64,000 bases of DNA, taken from the NCBI GenBank assembly GCA_964570665.1, contig CAZMZH010000018.1:1-64000 (forward strand). The letters are read 5' to 3'. The position numbers and the translations under genes are program-made. Positions 7,270 through 15,296 of this stretch are shown here, piece by piece. The notes beneath the pieces were generated by a model. The model ran no database searches and was not told the origin of the DNA. It saw nothing but the letters and a program-made list of their open reading frames with translations. The first letter of the stretch is position 1. The number at the start of each line of letters is the position of its first letter. The stretch is from JAJDAT01 sp964570665. GTDB taxonomy: Bacteria > Nitrospinota > Nitrospinia > Nitrospinales > JAJDAT01.

Positions 7270-8928
7270 ATGAAAATTGAAAAAGACATCATAATCGTTG
7301 GTAGCGGTATTGCCGGACTCACTTTTGCCCTAAAAATGGCAGAATTTGGTTCCGTTGGCATTGTTACCAAAGACGCTTTGGAGGAATCGGCTACGCGATA
7401 CGCTCAAGGCGGCATTGCTTCCGTAATGGCTGAAGACGACTCCTACGATTTGCACGTCCAAGATACCATAGAAGCCGGACGCGGCCTTTGCAGAGACGAC
7501 ATCGTTCGAGCCATCGTTCGGCAAGGACCTTCGCAAGTTCGGGAACTCATCGCATTAGGAGCAAAGTTTACGCAAAAAAATGCCGACAATTACGATTTGA
7601 GTCGCGAAGGAGGCCATTCTAAACACCGGATTCTCCATGCCGACGACTTTACAGGTCGAGAAATAGAAAGCACCCTGGCGCAAGCGGCCGAACAACATCC
7701 GAATATTGAAATTTATCAATACCACATGGTAATCGATTTAATCACTCACGCTCGATTAAATCCCTCTATTAAACCCGGCGGCCCTTCAGACGAAGCTTTA
7801 GGAATATATGTTCTTGATTCGCGCCAAAATCAGATCAAAACTTTCGTCGGTAAAGTAATACTTTTGGCTTCGGGAGGCGCGGGAAAAGTTTATCTCTATA
7901 CTTCCAACCCAGATACGGCAACTGGAGACGGAGTCGCTATGGCTTACCGAGCGGGCGCAAAGATAGCCAATATGGAGTTTTTTCAATTTCATCCAACCTG
8001 TCTCTATCATCCTGAAGCAAAAACGTTTCTGATTTCCGAAACCGTTCGCGGCGAGGGAGGAATTCTTAGAAAAAAGAACAAAGAACCGTTCATGCAAAAT
8101 TACCATAAGCTAGGTTGTTTGGCTCCTAGAGATGTGGTCGCAAGAGCTATCGACTTTGAAATGAAAAAATCGGGCGACGATTTTGTCTATCTAGATATTT
8201 CGCACTTAGAAGGCTATAGAATCCGAGAGCGCTTCCCAAATATATATAAGCAGTGCTTAAACTTTGGTTTCGACATGACAAGAGAACCTATCCCAGTGGT
8301 TCCGGCAGCGCACTACATGTGCGGCGGAATCATGGTCGACGCTAATGGACAAACAAATATAAAACGTTTATTCGCCTCTGGCGAAGCTTGCTACTCAGGC
8401 CTGCATGGGGCTAATCGCCTTGCCAGCAACTCTCTATTAGAAGGTTTGGTCCTTTCTCATAGGGCATCCGAAAAAGCCATTGATCTATTAAAAAAACAAG
8501 GAACGTCTTTGCCGTCCTCCAATATTCCGCCTTGGGATAGCGGAGACGCGGTAGATAGCGACGAGTCTGTTGTGGTCTCGCACAACTGGGACGAACTGCG
8601 ACGTTTGATGTGGAATTACGTAGGAATTGTTCGTTCCAATAAACGCCTTTTACGAGCTAAAAGAAGAATCGATCTTCTTTTGGAAGAAATTCACGAATAC
8701 TACTGGAATTTTCACGTCACCAAAGATTTACTCGAACTTAGAAATATCGCCATTACTGCACAGTTAATTGTGCAAGGAGCCTTGGAAAGAAAAGAAAGCC
8801 GAGGACTTCATTACACCATCGATCATCCAAATACAGACGATAATAATTGGAAACGGGAAACCGTGCTCCAAGAAACTTCCCCAGGTTTAATTAACCGATT
8901 GAATATGGAACCTCAAACCCATGAATGA
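7270..8928 (+). CDS. nadB: L-aspartate oxidase
   Basis: The 552-residue flavoprotein oxidises L-aspartate to iminoaspartate, the first step of de novo NAD synthesis. It has the N-terminal dinucleotide motif IIVGSGIAGL (residues 8-17), the ATRYAQGGIASV flavin-binding segment, the HPT-containing FFQFHPTCLYHPE stretch, the catalytic-region REPIPVVPAAHYMCGG and the GLHGANRLASNSLLEGL signature. The C-terminal helical domain is complete. nadA and nadC are not in the window. The stop overlaps the ftsK start by 8 bases, so the two genes are probably co-transcribed. Confidence 0.95.
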   Translation: MKIEKDIIIVGSGIAGLTFALKMAEFGSVGIVTKDALEESATRYAQGGIASVMAEDDSYDLHVQDTIEAGRGLCRDDIVRAIVRQGPSQVRELIALGAKFTQKNADNYDLSREGGHSKHRILHADDFTGREIESTLAQAAEQHPNIEIYQYHMVIDLITHARLNPSIKPGGPSDEALGIYVLDSRQNQIKTFVGKVILLASGGAGKVYLYTSNPDTATGDGVAMAYRAGAKIANMEFFQFHPTCLYHPEAKTFLISETVRGEGGILRKKNKEPFMQNYHKLGCLAPRDVVARAIDFEMKKSGDDFVYLDISHLEGYRIRERFPNIYKQCLNFGFDMTREPIPVVPAAHYMCGGIMVDANGQTNIKRLFASGEACYSGLHGANRLASNSLLEGLVLSHRASEKAIDLLKKQGTSLPSSNIPPWDSGDAVDSDESVVVSHNWDELRRLMWNYVGIVRSNKRLLRAKRRIDLLLEEIHEYYWNFHVTKDLLELRNIAITAQLIVQGALERKESRGLHYTIDHPNTDDNNWKRETVLQETSPGLINRLNMEPQTHE

Positions 8929-11218
8929 AAAATCCATTTTTAATTTGACGCGCGATTTTTGTGGCATTGTTGTTTTAGGCATCGCTTTCTTTTTAGCAGC
9001 CGCGCTTGCTTCCCATCATTCGCAAGATCCTTCTTACAACAGTTTTGGATCTTCCGAAACAACTTTAACTCTTAATAATGGCGGCATTGTCGGCGCTTAT
9101 CTTTCCGATTTTTTAGTCCAATTATTTGGAGGCGGGGCGTTTTTCTTTCCTTTGGTTATATTTTACGCGGCATGGACTTTGATTCGAGGCAACTCATTTA
9201 TTCGATTACCAATAATAGTTTGCGCTGGAGCGTTTTTTCTGATTAATCTCTGCTCATTTTTTTATATTCATTTTGCCTACGACCCATATTTTGGAAAAGG
9301 AGTTAACTCTGGGGGCGTTGTTGGATCATTTTTAGGCGAAATATTTAAAACATGGTTAAACACCTCGGGAGCTTATTTAACCGTCATTACGTTTAGTATT
9401 ATTTCTTTATTAGCGCTTACAGGTATTTCCGCAAATAGCGTTGTGGAATGGATTCTTAAAATTGTTAAAGACGCTGCATCGTTCTTTATCGCTATCTGTA
9501 AATTAACTTATAGAGCATGTTTTGGCGGAGGAGACAAAGCAGAATCTAGCGAAGACAATAGCAAAAAAGAACCCGCTCCAGCTGCCGCAAAAAAATCTAC
9601 TCCAAAATCCAAGGAAAAGGAACCGATTATCGTTTCTTTAGCTCCCGAAATTACTCCCGAGCCTGCAGCCAAAAAAACAAAAAAGGCTGAAGCGCCTTTT
9701 GTCGCTAAAGCTCCAGCTTCGGATGAAGGAAACGAAAACTACATGGTTCCTGGATTAGATATCTTGGACGACATACCGCCTCCTACAGATCCCGAAAGAT
9801 CTCGCGAGGATATCTTGGCGCGCTCTAAGGTCCTTGAAAAAAAACTAGCCGATTTTGGGATTGAAGGTCGAGTGGTACAAGTCTTACCGGGTCCTGTTAT
9901 TACGCTTTATGAGTTTGAACCGGCTCCCGGAATTAAAGTTAGCCGAATCGTATCGCTCACCGACGATCTCGCGCTTGCCATGCGCGCTCCAAGCGTACGT
10001 ATTCTTGCGCCGGTGCCGGGAAAACCGGTCGTTGGTATTGAAATACCAAACCCTAACCGCGAAATCGTCTATTTTAAAGAAATCATCTCTTCAGACGTTT
10101 TTAAATCCAGCCCTTCAAAATTAACCATGGCTCTTGGAAAAGATAATGTAGGAAACCCGGTAGCGGTTGATTTGGCCCAAGTGCCGCATCTGCTAATCGC
10201 AGGAGCGACAGGGTCTGGAAAAAGCGTCGGAATTAACGCGCTGGTTTGTAGTATTTTGCTCAATGCAAGTCCCGAAGAAGTCCAAATGATCATGATTGAT
10301 CCTAAGATGCTTGAATTCTCTATGTATGACGGAATTCCTCATCTAATAGCTCCAGTAGTGACTAATCCTAAAAAAGCGACGGCAGCCCTACAATGGGCCG
10401 TTACTGAAATGGAACGCCGTTATAAGCTCATGTCGGAAAAAGGAGTGCGTAACATTACGGGCTTTAACGACCTAATAGAACGTGAAAATGCAGAGCTGCA
10501 AAAGAAAAAGGACTCGAAGAAAAAAACGGACAACGAATCGGGCGAAGACGAACCTCAACCACAAAAAAAGTTCTCTTACGTAGTTATAGTGATAGACGAA
10601 TTAGCCGACTTGATGATGGTAGCGTCGAAAGGAGTTGAAGAAGCCCTTATGCGGTTGGCTCAGATGGCTCGAGCGGCGGGAATCCATTTAATATTAGCGA
10701 CCCAACGCCCATCGGTGGACGTACTTACTGGCGTCATAAAAGCTAACTTTCCGGCCAGAATATCTTTTCAAGTCACATCTAGAGTCGACTCCAGAACCAT
10801 TCTAGATAGCATTGGAGCCGAAAAACTCCTCGGCAAAGGAGATATGCTATTTCTCCCGCCAAGTTCTTCCAGGATCGTAAGAATTCACGGCGTAATGGTA
10901 AAAGATATCGAAATCAATAGAATCATAAAATTCATTAAGGAGCAAAAACGCGCCGAATATCGAGATGATATTTTTGTTGCCCCGAAAACCCAAGAGTCTG
11001 CTCCTGAGGAAGAGGAAGAATTCGACGAAAAATACGACGAAGCTGTCGCTTTGGTTTCCCGCGAACAACAAGCCTCTATTTCCATGGTACAAAGAAAATT
11101 AAGAGTAGGTTATAATCGAGCCGCTAGAATGATTGAGGTTATGGAAAAAGAAGGAGTCGTCGGTCGTTCGGACGGAATAAAACCACGTGAAGTTTATATT
11201 AAAGAAATTCCCGCTTAG
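8921..11218 (+). CDS. ftsK: DNA translocase FtsK/SpoIIIE
   Basis: The 765-residue protein has four or so N-terminal membrane helices (about 10-185), a Lys/Pro/Ala-rich linker (about 200-280), and a RecA-like motor with Walker A GATGSGKS (about 427-434) and the VIDELADLMM Walker B. It ends with a winged-helix gamma domain (about 695-760, with YDEAVALVSREQQASISMVQ and RAARMIE). FtsK pumps chromosome ends through the division septum. The motor carries a Lys/Glu-rich insert (about 528-550). It overlaps nadB by 8 bases and the next gene by 32 bases. Confidence 0.96.
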   Translation: MNEKSIFNLTRDFCGIVVLGIAFFLAAALASHHSQDPSYNSFGSSETTLTLNNGGIVGAYLSDFLVQLFGGGAFFFPLVIFYAAWTLIRGNSFIRLPIIVCAGAFFLINLCSFFYIHFAYDPYFGKGVNSGGVVGSFLGEIFKTWLNTSGAYLTVITFSIISLLALTGISANSVVEWILKIVKDAASFFIAICKLTYRACFGGGDKAESSEDNSKKEPAPAAAKKSTPKSKEKEPIIVSLAPEITPEPAAKKTKKAEAPFVAKAPASDEGNENYMVPGLDILDDIPPPTDPERSREDILARSKVLEKKLADFGIEGRVVQVLPGPVITLYEFEPAPGIKVSRIVSLTDDLALAMRAPSVRILAPVPGKPVVGIEIPNPNREIVYFKEIISSDVFKSSPSKLTMALGKDNVGNPVAVDLAQVPHLLIAGATGSGKSVGINALVCSILLNASPEEVQMIMIDPKMLEFSMYDGIPHLIAPVVTNPKKATAALQWAVTEMERRYKLMSEKGVRNITGFNDLIERENAELQKKKDSKKKTDNESGEDEPQPQKKFSYVVIVIDELADLMMVASKGVEEALMRLAQMARAAGIHLILATQRPSVDVLTGVIKANFPARISFQVTSRVDSRTILDSIGAEKLLGKGDMLFLPPSSSRIVRIHGVMVKDIEINRIIKFIKEQKRAEYRDDIFVAPKTQESAPEEEEEFDEKYDEAVALVSREQQASISMVQRKLRVGYNRAARMIEVMEKEGVVGRSDGIKPREVYIKEIPA

Positions 11219-12065
11219 TAAAGTTCCAGCAAAAGTTGCCGTTTATTTTTTTATTTTACTTTTATTTCCTCTTATTTATTGCGAAATAAGCCAAGCGACT
11301 CTTTATAAATGGAAAGATAAACAAGGGAATATCCACTTTACAAGCGATCCAGATACAATCCCCAAAGATTTTAAAAACCAAAGTAAAGAGTTTAGCCCAG
11401 GTCCCGCTCCAAAGTTTTCTCCTCCGCCGTTATCTTTACCCGAAGCGCCTTCCTCTCCAAACCTGGATATCGTTATTCCAATAAGTCAAAAGGGAAACCA
11501 GTTTTTTGTCAAAACTATTTTAAACGGTCACTTAGAGGCAAATCTCCTTTTAGATACTGGAGCGTCTATTCTGGTAATTTCTGAAGAAATTGGGAAAAGC
11601 CTAGGCTTTAGCCGATTAGACAACATGCCGCAAATAGAAGCACAAACGGCTGGCGGCAAAATTTGGACGCCTTTAATTTTTTTAGATACCGCCGAAGCGG
11701 CAGGGGCAAAATCTTTTTCGGTAGAAGCAGTCATTGATACTAAATTGGAAAAACTTGACGGTCTACTTGGAATGGCGTTTTTTGAACAATTTAAAATGAC
11801 TTTGGATCGAAAAAACTCTCAACTAATCTTACAATCAAATATTTCAGAAGATGAAACTCTTTATGGAGGGTGCTCCGTTAATTGGTGGATAAAAAAGATG
11901 AATCATTTTCGATCCAATAAAATTTATTTTGGACGCCTTGCAAATAAATTTGCAGAGGAAAATCATGAAAAAGCTTACAACGTTGAGAAAACCGCAGAAC
12001 ATTACAATCAACTTTTTAATCGCACTAGATCTTCAGCGCAAGAGCTAAACGTTCCGTTAGACTAA
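11187..12065 (+). CDS. Exported DUF4124 plus retropepsin-like aspartyl protease
   Basis: The 292-residue protein begins with a signal sequence (about 15-37). A DUF4124-type segment follows (about 38-58; LYKWKDKQGNIHFTSDP), then a Pro-rich linker and a single retropepsin-like domain (about 95-215). The active-site motif LLLDTGAS has the catalytic Asp at residue 123, and the domain closes with GLLGMAFFEQFKMTLDR. Single-domain proteases of this clan AA type act as dimers. The GTG start lies inside ftsK, giving a 32-base overlap, so translational coupling is likely. The C-terminal 75 residues are helical and unassigned. Its substrate is unknown. Confidence 0.8.
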   Translation: MKFILKKFPLSKVPAKVAVYFFILLLFPLIYCEISQATLYKWKDKQGNIHFTSDPDTIPKDFKNQSKEFSPGPAPKFSPPPLSLPEAPSSPNLDIVIPISQKGNQFFVKTILNGHLEANLLLDTGASILVISEEIGKSLGFSRLDNMPQIEAQTAGGKIWTPLIFLDTAEAAGAKSFSVEAVIDTKLEKLDGLLGMAFFEQFKMTLDRKNSQLILQSNISEDETLYGGCSVNWWIKKMNHFRSNKIYFGRLANKFAEENHEKAYNVEKTAEHYNQLFNRTRSSAQELNVPLD

Positions 12066-12076
12066 CGCCAAATATT

Positions 12077-12844
12077 ATGGCCTCTAATCAATCCGCCAAT
12101 TCAACTATTCATTTTATTCTATTGGGAGCTAGCAATCTTGCCAGGGCGCAGTTTGGCCTCAATCGGTATTTTGAAAGGTCATTTCCTAATTTGGTTTCAA
12201 CTTCAATCGCATCGGGCCCAGGCAGGGCTTATAGCGTTTCCGGAGGAATCTTTGGCGTTAGCTATTCTCCACTCAAAACCAGTCCCATTTTCAAACTAGG
12301 TCGGGAAAAAAGTTCAAACTATCGTCTAACTATTGGATTAATTTCCGACATTGGCAACGACATCATGTATGGAGTTCCGGTTCAAAAACTAATTCAGGAT
12401 TTAGAAAAATCAATTCATGACTTATCTGATTTTTGTTCTCATATTTTTGCAGTCCCCATCCCTTATCAAAAAATTAAGAGCCTGAACCATTGGCAAATAA
12501 ATATCATAAAAAGAATTTTATTCCCAAAATGCGAATTAAGTCCTGAAAAAATTATGACTTCTATCCAAACAGTTAATCAATTTTTATCTGAAATCACCAA
12601 TTCCAAGTTTAAACTATTAAAAGAGGTGGACGATTGCATTGGTTGGGACCGGGCGCATTATGATATTTCCAAAATGCATATCGCATGGACACAAATCATC
12701 AACCAAATCGCTAAAGAACTTTCCATGAAATCTAATAAAGATATTAAACAGACCTTGATGTTTAGGTCTTTTATCGATTATTGGAAAAATCTTATTTTTT
12801 GCGAAACCAATCCTTTTATTTCTAAAAACCAACAAACCTATTAA
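12077..12844 (+). CDS. SGNH-hydrolase-like protein (255 aa)
   Basis: Weak but ordered SGNH signatures are visible: block I as LLGASNLARA (about 15-24), block III as SDIGNDIMYG (about 95-104), and block V as DRAHYDISKMH (about 191-201), with D and H in the expected spacing. SGNH enzymes are Ser esterases or lipases. There is no signal peptide, so a cytoplasmic site is likely. It lies 12 bases after the retropepsin gene and is followed at once by an acyltransferase, which suggests lipid-related work. The exact substrate cannot be told. Confidence 0.55.
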   Translation: MASNQSANSTIHFILLGASNLARAQFGLNRYFERSFPNLVSTSIASGPGRAYSVSGGIFGVSYSPLKTSPIFKLGREKSSNYRLTIGLISDIGNDIMYGVPVQKLIQDLEKSIHDLSDFCSHIFAVPIPYQKIKSLNHWQINIIKRILFPKCELSPEKIMTSIQTVNQFLSEITNSKFKLLKEVDDCIGWDRAHYDISKMHIAWTQIINQIAKELSMKSNKDIKQTLMFRSFIDYWKNLIFCETNPFISKNQQTY

Positions 12845-12855
12845 CTAAACCCAGT

Positions 12856-13635
12856 TTGGATTGCTCAAGCTTGAAGATTTTAAGAATAATTTATAGATTA
12901 ATTTGCTTAATAACGATCAACTTTGTATTTGTCCTGATCGGAATTACGTTGAATCTTTTTTTCCAAAAAGATTCTCAAAAACTTAAACGTTATGTCGCTA
13001 AATTCTCAAAAAAATGGGCTTGTTGCGTTTGCAAATTTTTGAATATTGAAATTGCTATTCAAGGAGAAATACCAAAATTTGAAAACGCATTAATCGTAGC
13101 CAATCATGTTGGCAGCCCTGACATTTTCGTTTTAGGGTCCTGTTTTCACGCTGTTTTTGTTTCCAAAGAGGAAGTGCGAGATTGGCCTCTCTTAGGGTTT
13201 TTAGCGGATTTAGGGCAAACCATATTTGTTAACCGCGCAAAAAGGCAAATCGTTCACGGAACAATTTTATCGATCAAAGATCGTTTAGAGTCTGGACTCT
13301 CCGTTTTATTATTTCCCGAGGCGCGAGTTACAGACGGGAAAAAAGTATACCCGTTTAAATCGGCACACTTTGAAGCCGCTATACTATCTAAAAAACCCAT
13401 ATTACCCATAATGATACATTACGAGAATTCAGAAAACCCAAAAGTCGCGCAGTGGGGAAACCAAACTTTTATTTTTCATATAATCGAATTATTAAAAAAT
13501 CCAAAACTAAAAGCAACCGTTACCGTCTTCCCGCTCATTCCATCGTCTTACAACAGAAAAGACTTAGCCACTAAGAGCCATAATCTTATTCAAAAATCCT
13601 ATAATGAAATAATCGACAAAAATTCTAATAATTAA
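12856..13635 (+). CDS. 1-acyl-sn-glycerol-3-phosphate acyltransferase-like (PlsC family)
   Basis: The 259-residue protein has an N-terminal membrane helix (about 8-33), the catalytic HX4D box as NHVGSPD, and a later block LLFPEARVTDG that corresponds to the glycerolphosphate-binding FPEG motif, with Ala replacing Gly. These are the landmarks of LPLAT acyltransferases, which transfer acyl chains to lysophosphatidate at the inner membrane. The start is a TTG at 12856, and another TTG at 12871 is possible. It follows the SGNH gene by 11 bases. Specificity for phosphatidate over other lipids is not shown. Confidence 0.8.
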   Translation: MDCSSLKILRIIYRLICLITINFVFVLIGITLNLFFQKDSQKLKRYVAKFSKKWACCVCKFLNIEIAIQGEIPKFENALIVANHVGSPDIFVLGSCFHAVFVSKEEVRDWPLLGFLADLGQTIFVNRAKRQIVHGTILSIKDRLESGLSVLLFPEARVTDGKKVYPFKSAHFEAAILSKKPILPIMIHYENSENPKVAQWGNQTFIFHIIELLKNPKLKATVTVFPLIPSSYNRKDLATKSHNLIQKSYNEIIDKNSNN

Positions 13636-13678
13636 CTTATTTGAAAAAGGTTGGTTTATAATTTTTTAATGAACGCCC

Positions 13679-13761
13679 CCACCGCAAGTGGACGGTGTAT
13701 CCTATAAAAAGCATTTTTTAAAAGATGTGGCAAGCCAGGGGGAATTAAACCCACTTGTGGG
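13679..13761. other. Structured intergenic element upstream of the carbonic-anhydrase gene
   Basis: Within the 158-base gap, CCACCGCAAGTGG (13679-13691) and the perfect palindrome CCCACTTGTGGG (13750-13761) can each fold. CAAGTGG of the first can also pair with CCACTTG of the second to give a larger stem. I cannot assign it to a known RNA family. It may be the remnant of a mobile element end or a terminator-like structure. Confidence 0.4.
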
Positions 13762-13793
13762 ATTAAATTAAATAATTTTTTAGCGGAGCGGTT

Positions 13794-14312
13794 GTGATTC
13801 ATCCTTATCTTGACAAAACACCTATCATACATCCTTCAGTTTTTTTGGCCGAAGGCGCTCAAATTATAGGCGATGTCGAAATCGGCGAGCAAAGCAGTGT
13901 CTGGTTTAATGCCGTTATACGTGGCGACGTAAATTATATTCGCATTGGTTCTAGAACTAACATCCAAGACGGTTGTATCTTACATGTTTCGCGGAAAGCG
14001 TACCCTCTCATTGTCGGAGACGATATAACGGTCGGTCATAATGTCACGCTTCACGCCTGTGATGTTGGGTCCCGTTGCCTCATTGGCATGGGAGCGACTG
14101 TCATGGATGGAACAAAAGTAGGAGAGGATTCTATAATTGGGGCTGGAGCATTAGTAACCGCTAGGACGATAATCCCTCCTCGTAGTCTCGTTCTAGGATC
14201 GCCCGCCAAAGTAAAACGCGAGTTAACTGACGACGAAGTTCAAAGTATTCAGGAATCTGCAGATCATTATATCGAAGACGTAAAAAACTATTCTATAACG
14301 AGGCGAAAGTAG
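13794..14312 (+). CDS. Gamma-carbonic-anhydrase family protein
   Basis: The 172-residue protein is a left-handed beta-helix of hexapeptide repeats. The zinc-binding histidines sit in ILHVS and in VGHNVTLHAC, which is the three-His arrangement of the YrdA/PaaY/Cam-like family. Some members hydrate CO2, and many have no measured activity. The start is GTG (13794). The stop overlaps the GTG of the next gene by one base, so it is coupled to the MTA phosphorylase gene. There is no signal peptide, so it should act in the cytoplasm. Confidence 0.88.
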   Translation: MIHPYLDKTPIIHPSVFLAEGAQIIGDVEIGEQSSVWFNAVIRGDVNYIRIGSRTNIQDGCILHVSRKAYPLIVGDDITVGHNVTLHACDVGSRCLIGMGATVMDGTKVGEDSIIGAGALVTARTIIPPRSLVLGSPAKVKRELTDDEVQSIQESADHYIEDVKNYSITRRK

Positions 14313-15190
14313 TGGCGCAAGAAAAGCTTGCAGTTATTGGAGGTAGCGGCGCTTATCATCTATTGGAAGATAAAGCTTTTGGAAAGGAAATAGATTGCCG
14401 CACAATTACGACCCCATTTGGTCCGAGCGCACCCATTCATCGATTTTCTATAGAGGACAAAAGCTTTCTTTTTCTCTCACGTCATGGCGAAAAAGATTAC
14501 TCGCTTACCGCTACATTTGTTAACTATAGAGCGAATATTTTCGCTTTAAAAAAATTAGGTATTGAAACGGTTGTTTCATGGTCTGGACCGGGAATTATCA
14601 ATCGAGCGTTTCGACCGGGAGAATTTATCCTTCCCCACGATTTAATTGACGAAACAAAAAGTCGCGAATCGACATTTTTCAAAAATCGAGGTTACGGTTT
14701 TATCCGTCAAAGCGATCCTTTCTGCCCTGAAGTACGGGAAACATTGCATCAAAATTTCCATACCATGGGTATTCCCCATCATGATCAAGCCGTTTATGTT
14801 TGCACAGAAGGCCCTCGTCTTGAAACCCCAGCGGAAATCAGAAAATTTCGAATCGTGGGCGCCGATTTGGTGGGAATGACACTCATTCCAGAAACGTTTT
14901 TAGCGAGAGAATTAGAAATTTGTTACGCCCCGATTTGTTATCTAACAAACTTTGCGGAAGGAACGATAAAAAGAGAATATCAAGAGGGTCAACTTTTCGA
15001 AGGAATGCTTGCCGGTTCAGAAAAAAAGAGCGTAGATATTGCTGTCCAACGTTTTCCTGAAATCCTAAAACACGCTCTAGATAGCTTAACCGCTATGCCA
15101 AGAAATTGTAATTGTAAAAACGCAATGCTCCGATATAAAAATAAAAACATGATTGAAGACGACTGGACAACTTGGATTGGCGATATTTAA
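14312..15190 (+). CDS. S-methyl-5'-thioadenosine phosphorylase (PNP/MTAP family)
   Basis: The 292-residue protein matches the MTAP/PNP phosphorylase family: phosphate-site GGSGAYHL near the N-terminus, LFLSRHGE, VSWSGPG, CTEGPRLETPAEIRKF, and the purine-pocket region DLVGMTLIPETFLARELEICYA. In place of the usual NHR and MTxxPE versions it has small variants, so methylthioinosine or another purine nucleoside cannot be excluded as substrate. The enzyme salvages methylthioadenosine to adenine and methylthioribose-1-phosphate. It starts with GTG, overlapping the preceding stop by one base. Confidence 0.85.
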   Translation: MAQEKLAVIGGSGAYHLLEDKAFGKEIDCRTITTPFGPSAPIHRFSIEDKSFLFLSRHGEKDYSLTATFVNYRANIFALKKLGIETVVSWSGPGIINRAFRPGEFILPHDLIDETKSRESTFFKNRGYGFIRQSDPFCPEVRETLHQNFHTMGIPHHDQAVYVCTEGPRLETPAEIRKFRIVGADLVGMTLIPETFLARELEICYAPICYLTNFAEGTIKREYQEGQLFEGMLAGSEKKSVDIAVQRFPEILKHALDSLTAMPRNCNCKNAMLRYKNKNMIEDDWTTWIGDI

Positions 15191-15191
15191 A

Positions 15192-15290
15192 GGGAATCTC
15201 TAATAATTCGATATTTTTACTTGCGGCAACTCGCAAGCCCTTATGACACAAGGGCCGTTCGTGGCCAAAAACAACTTTTTAGAAACCCCC
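15192..15290. repeat. ~100 bp structured dispersed repeat, copy C
   Basis: GGAATCTCTAATAATTCGAT at the left, CTTGCGGCAACTCGCAAG, a central CCCTT...AAGGG hairpin, CCGTTCGTGGCCAAAAACAA and TTTTTAGAAACCCCC at the right. It is the copy most similar to B. It fills nearly the whole gap between the MTA phosphorylase stop and the next start, so it may also end or space transcription there. Confidence 0.8.
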
Positions 15291-15296
15291 TAAAGC

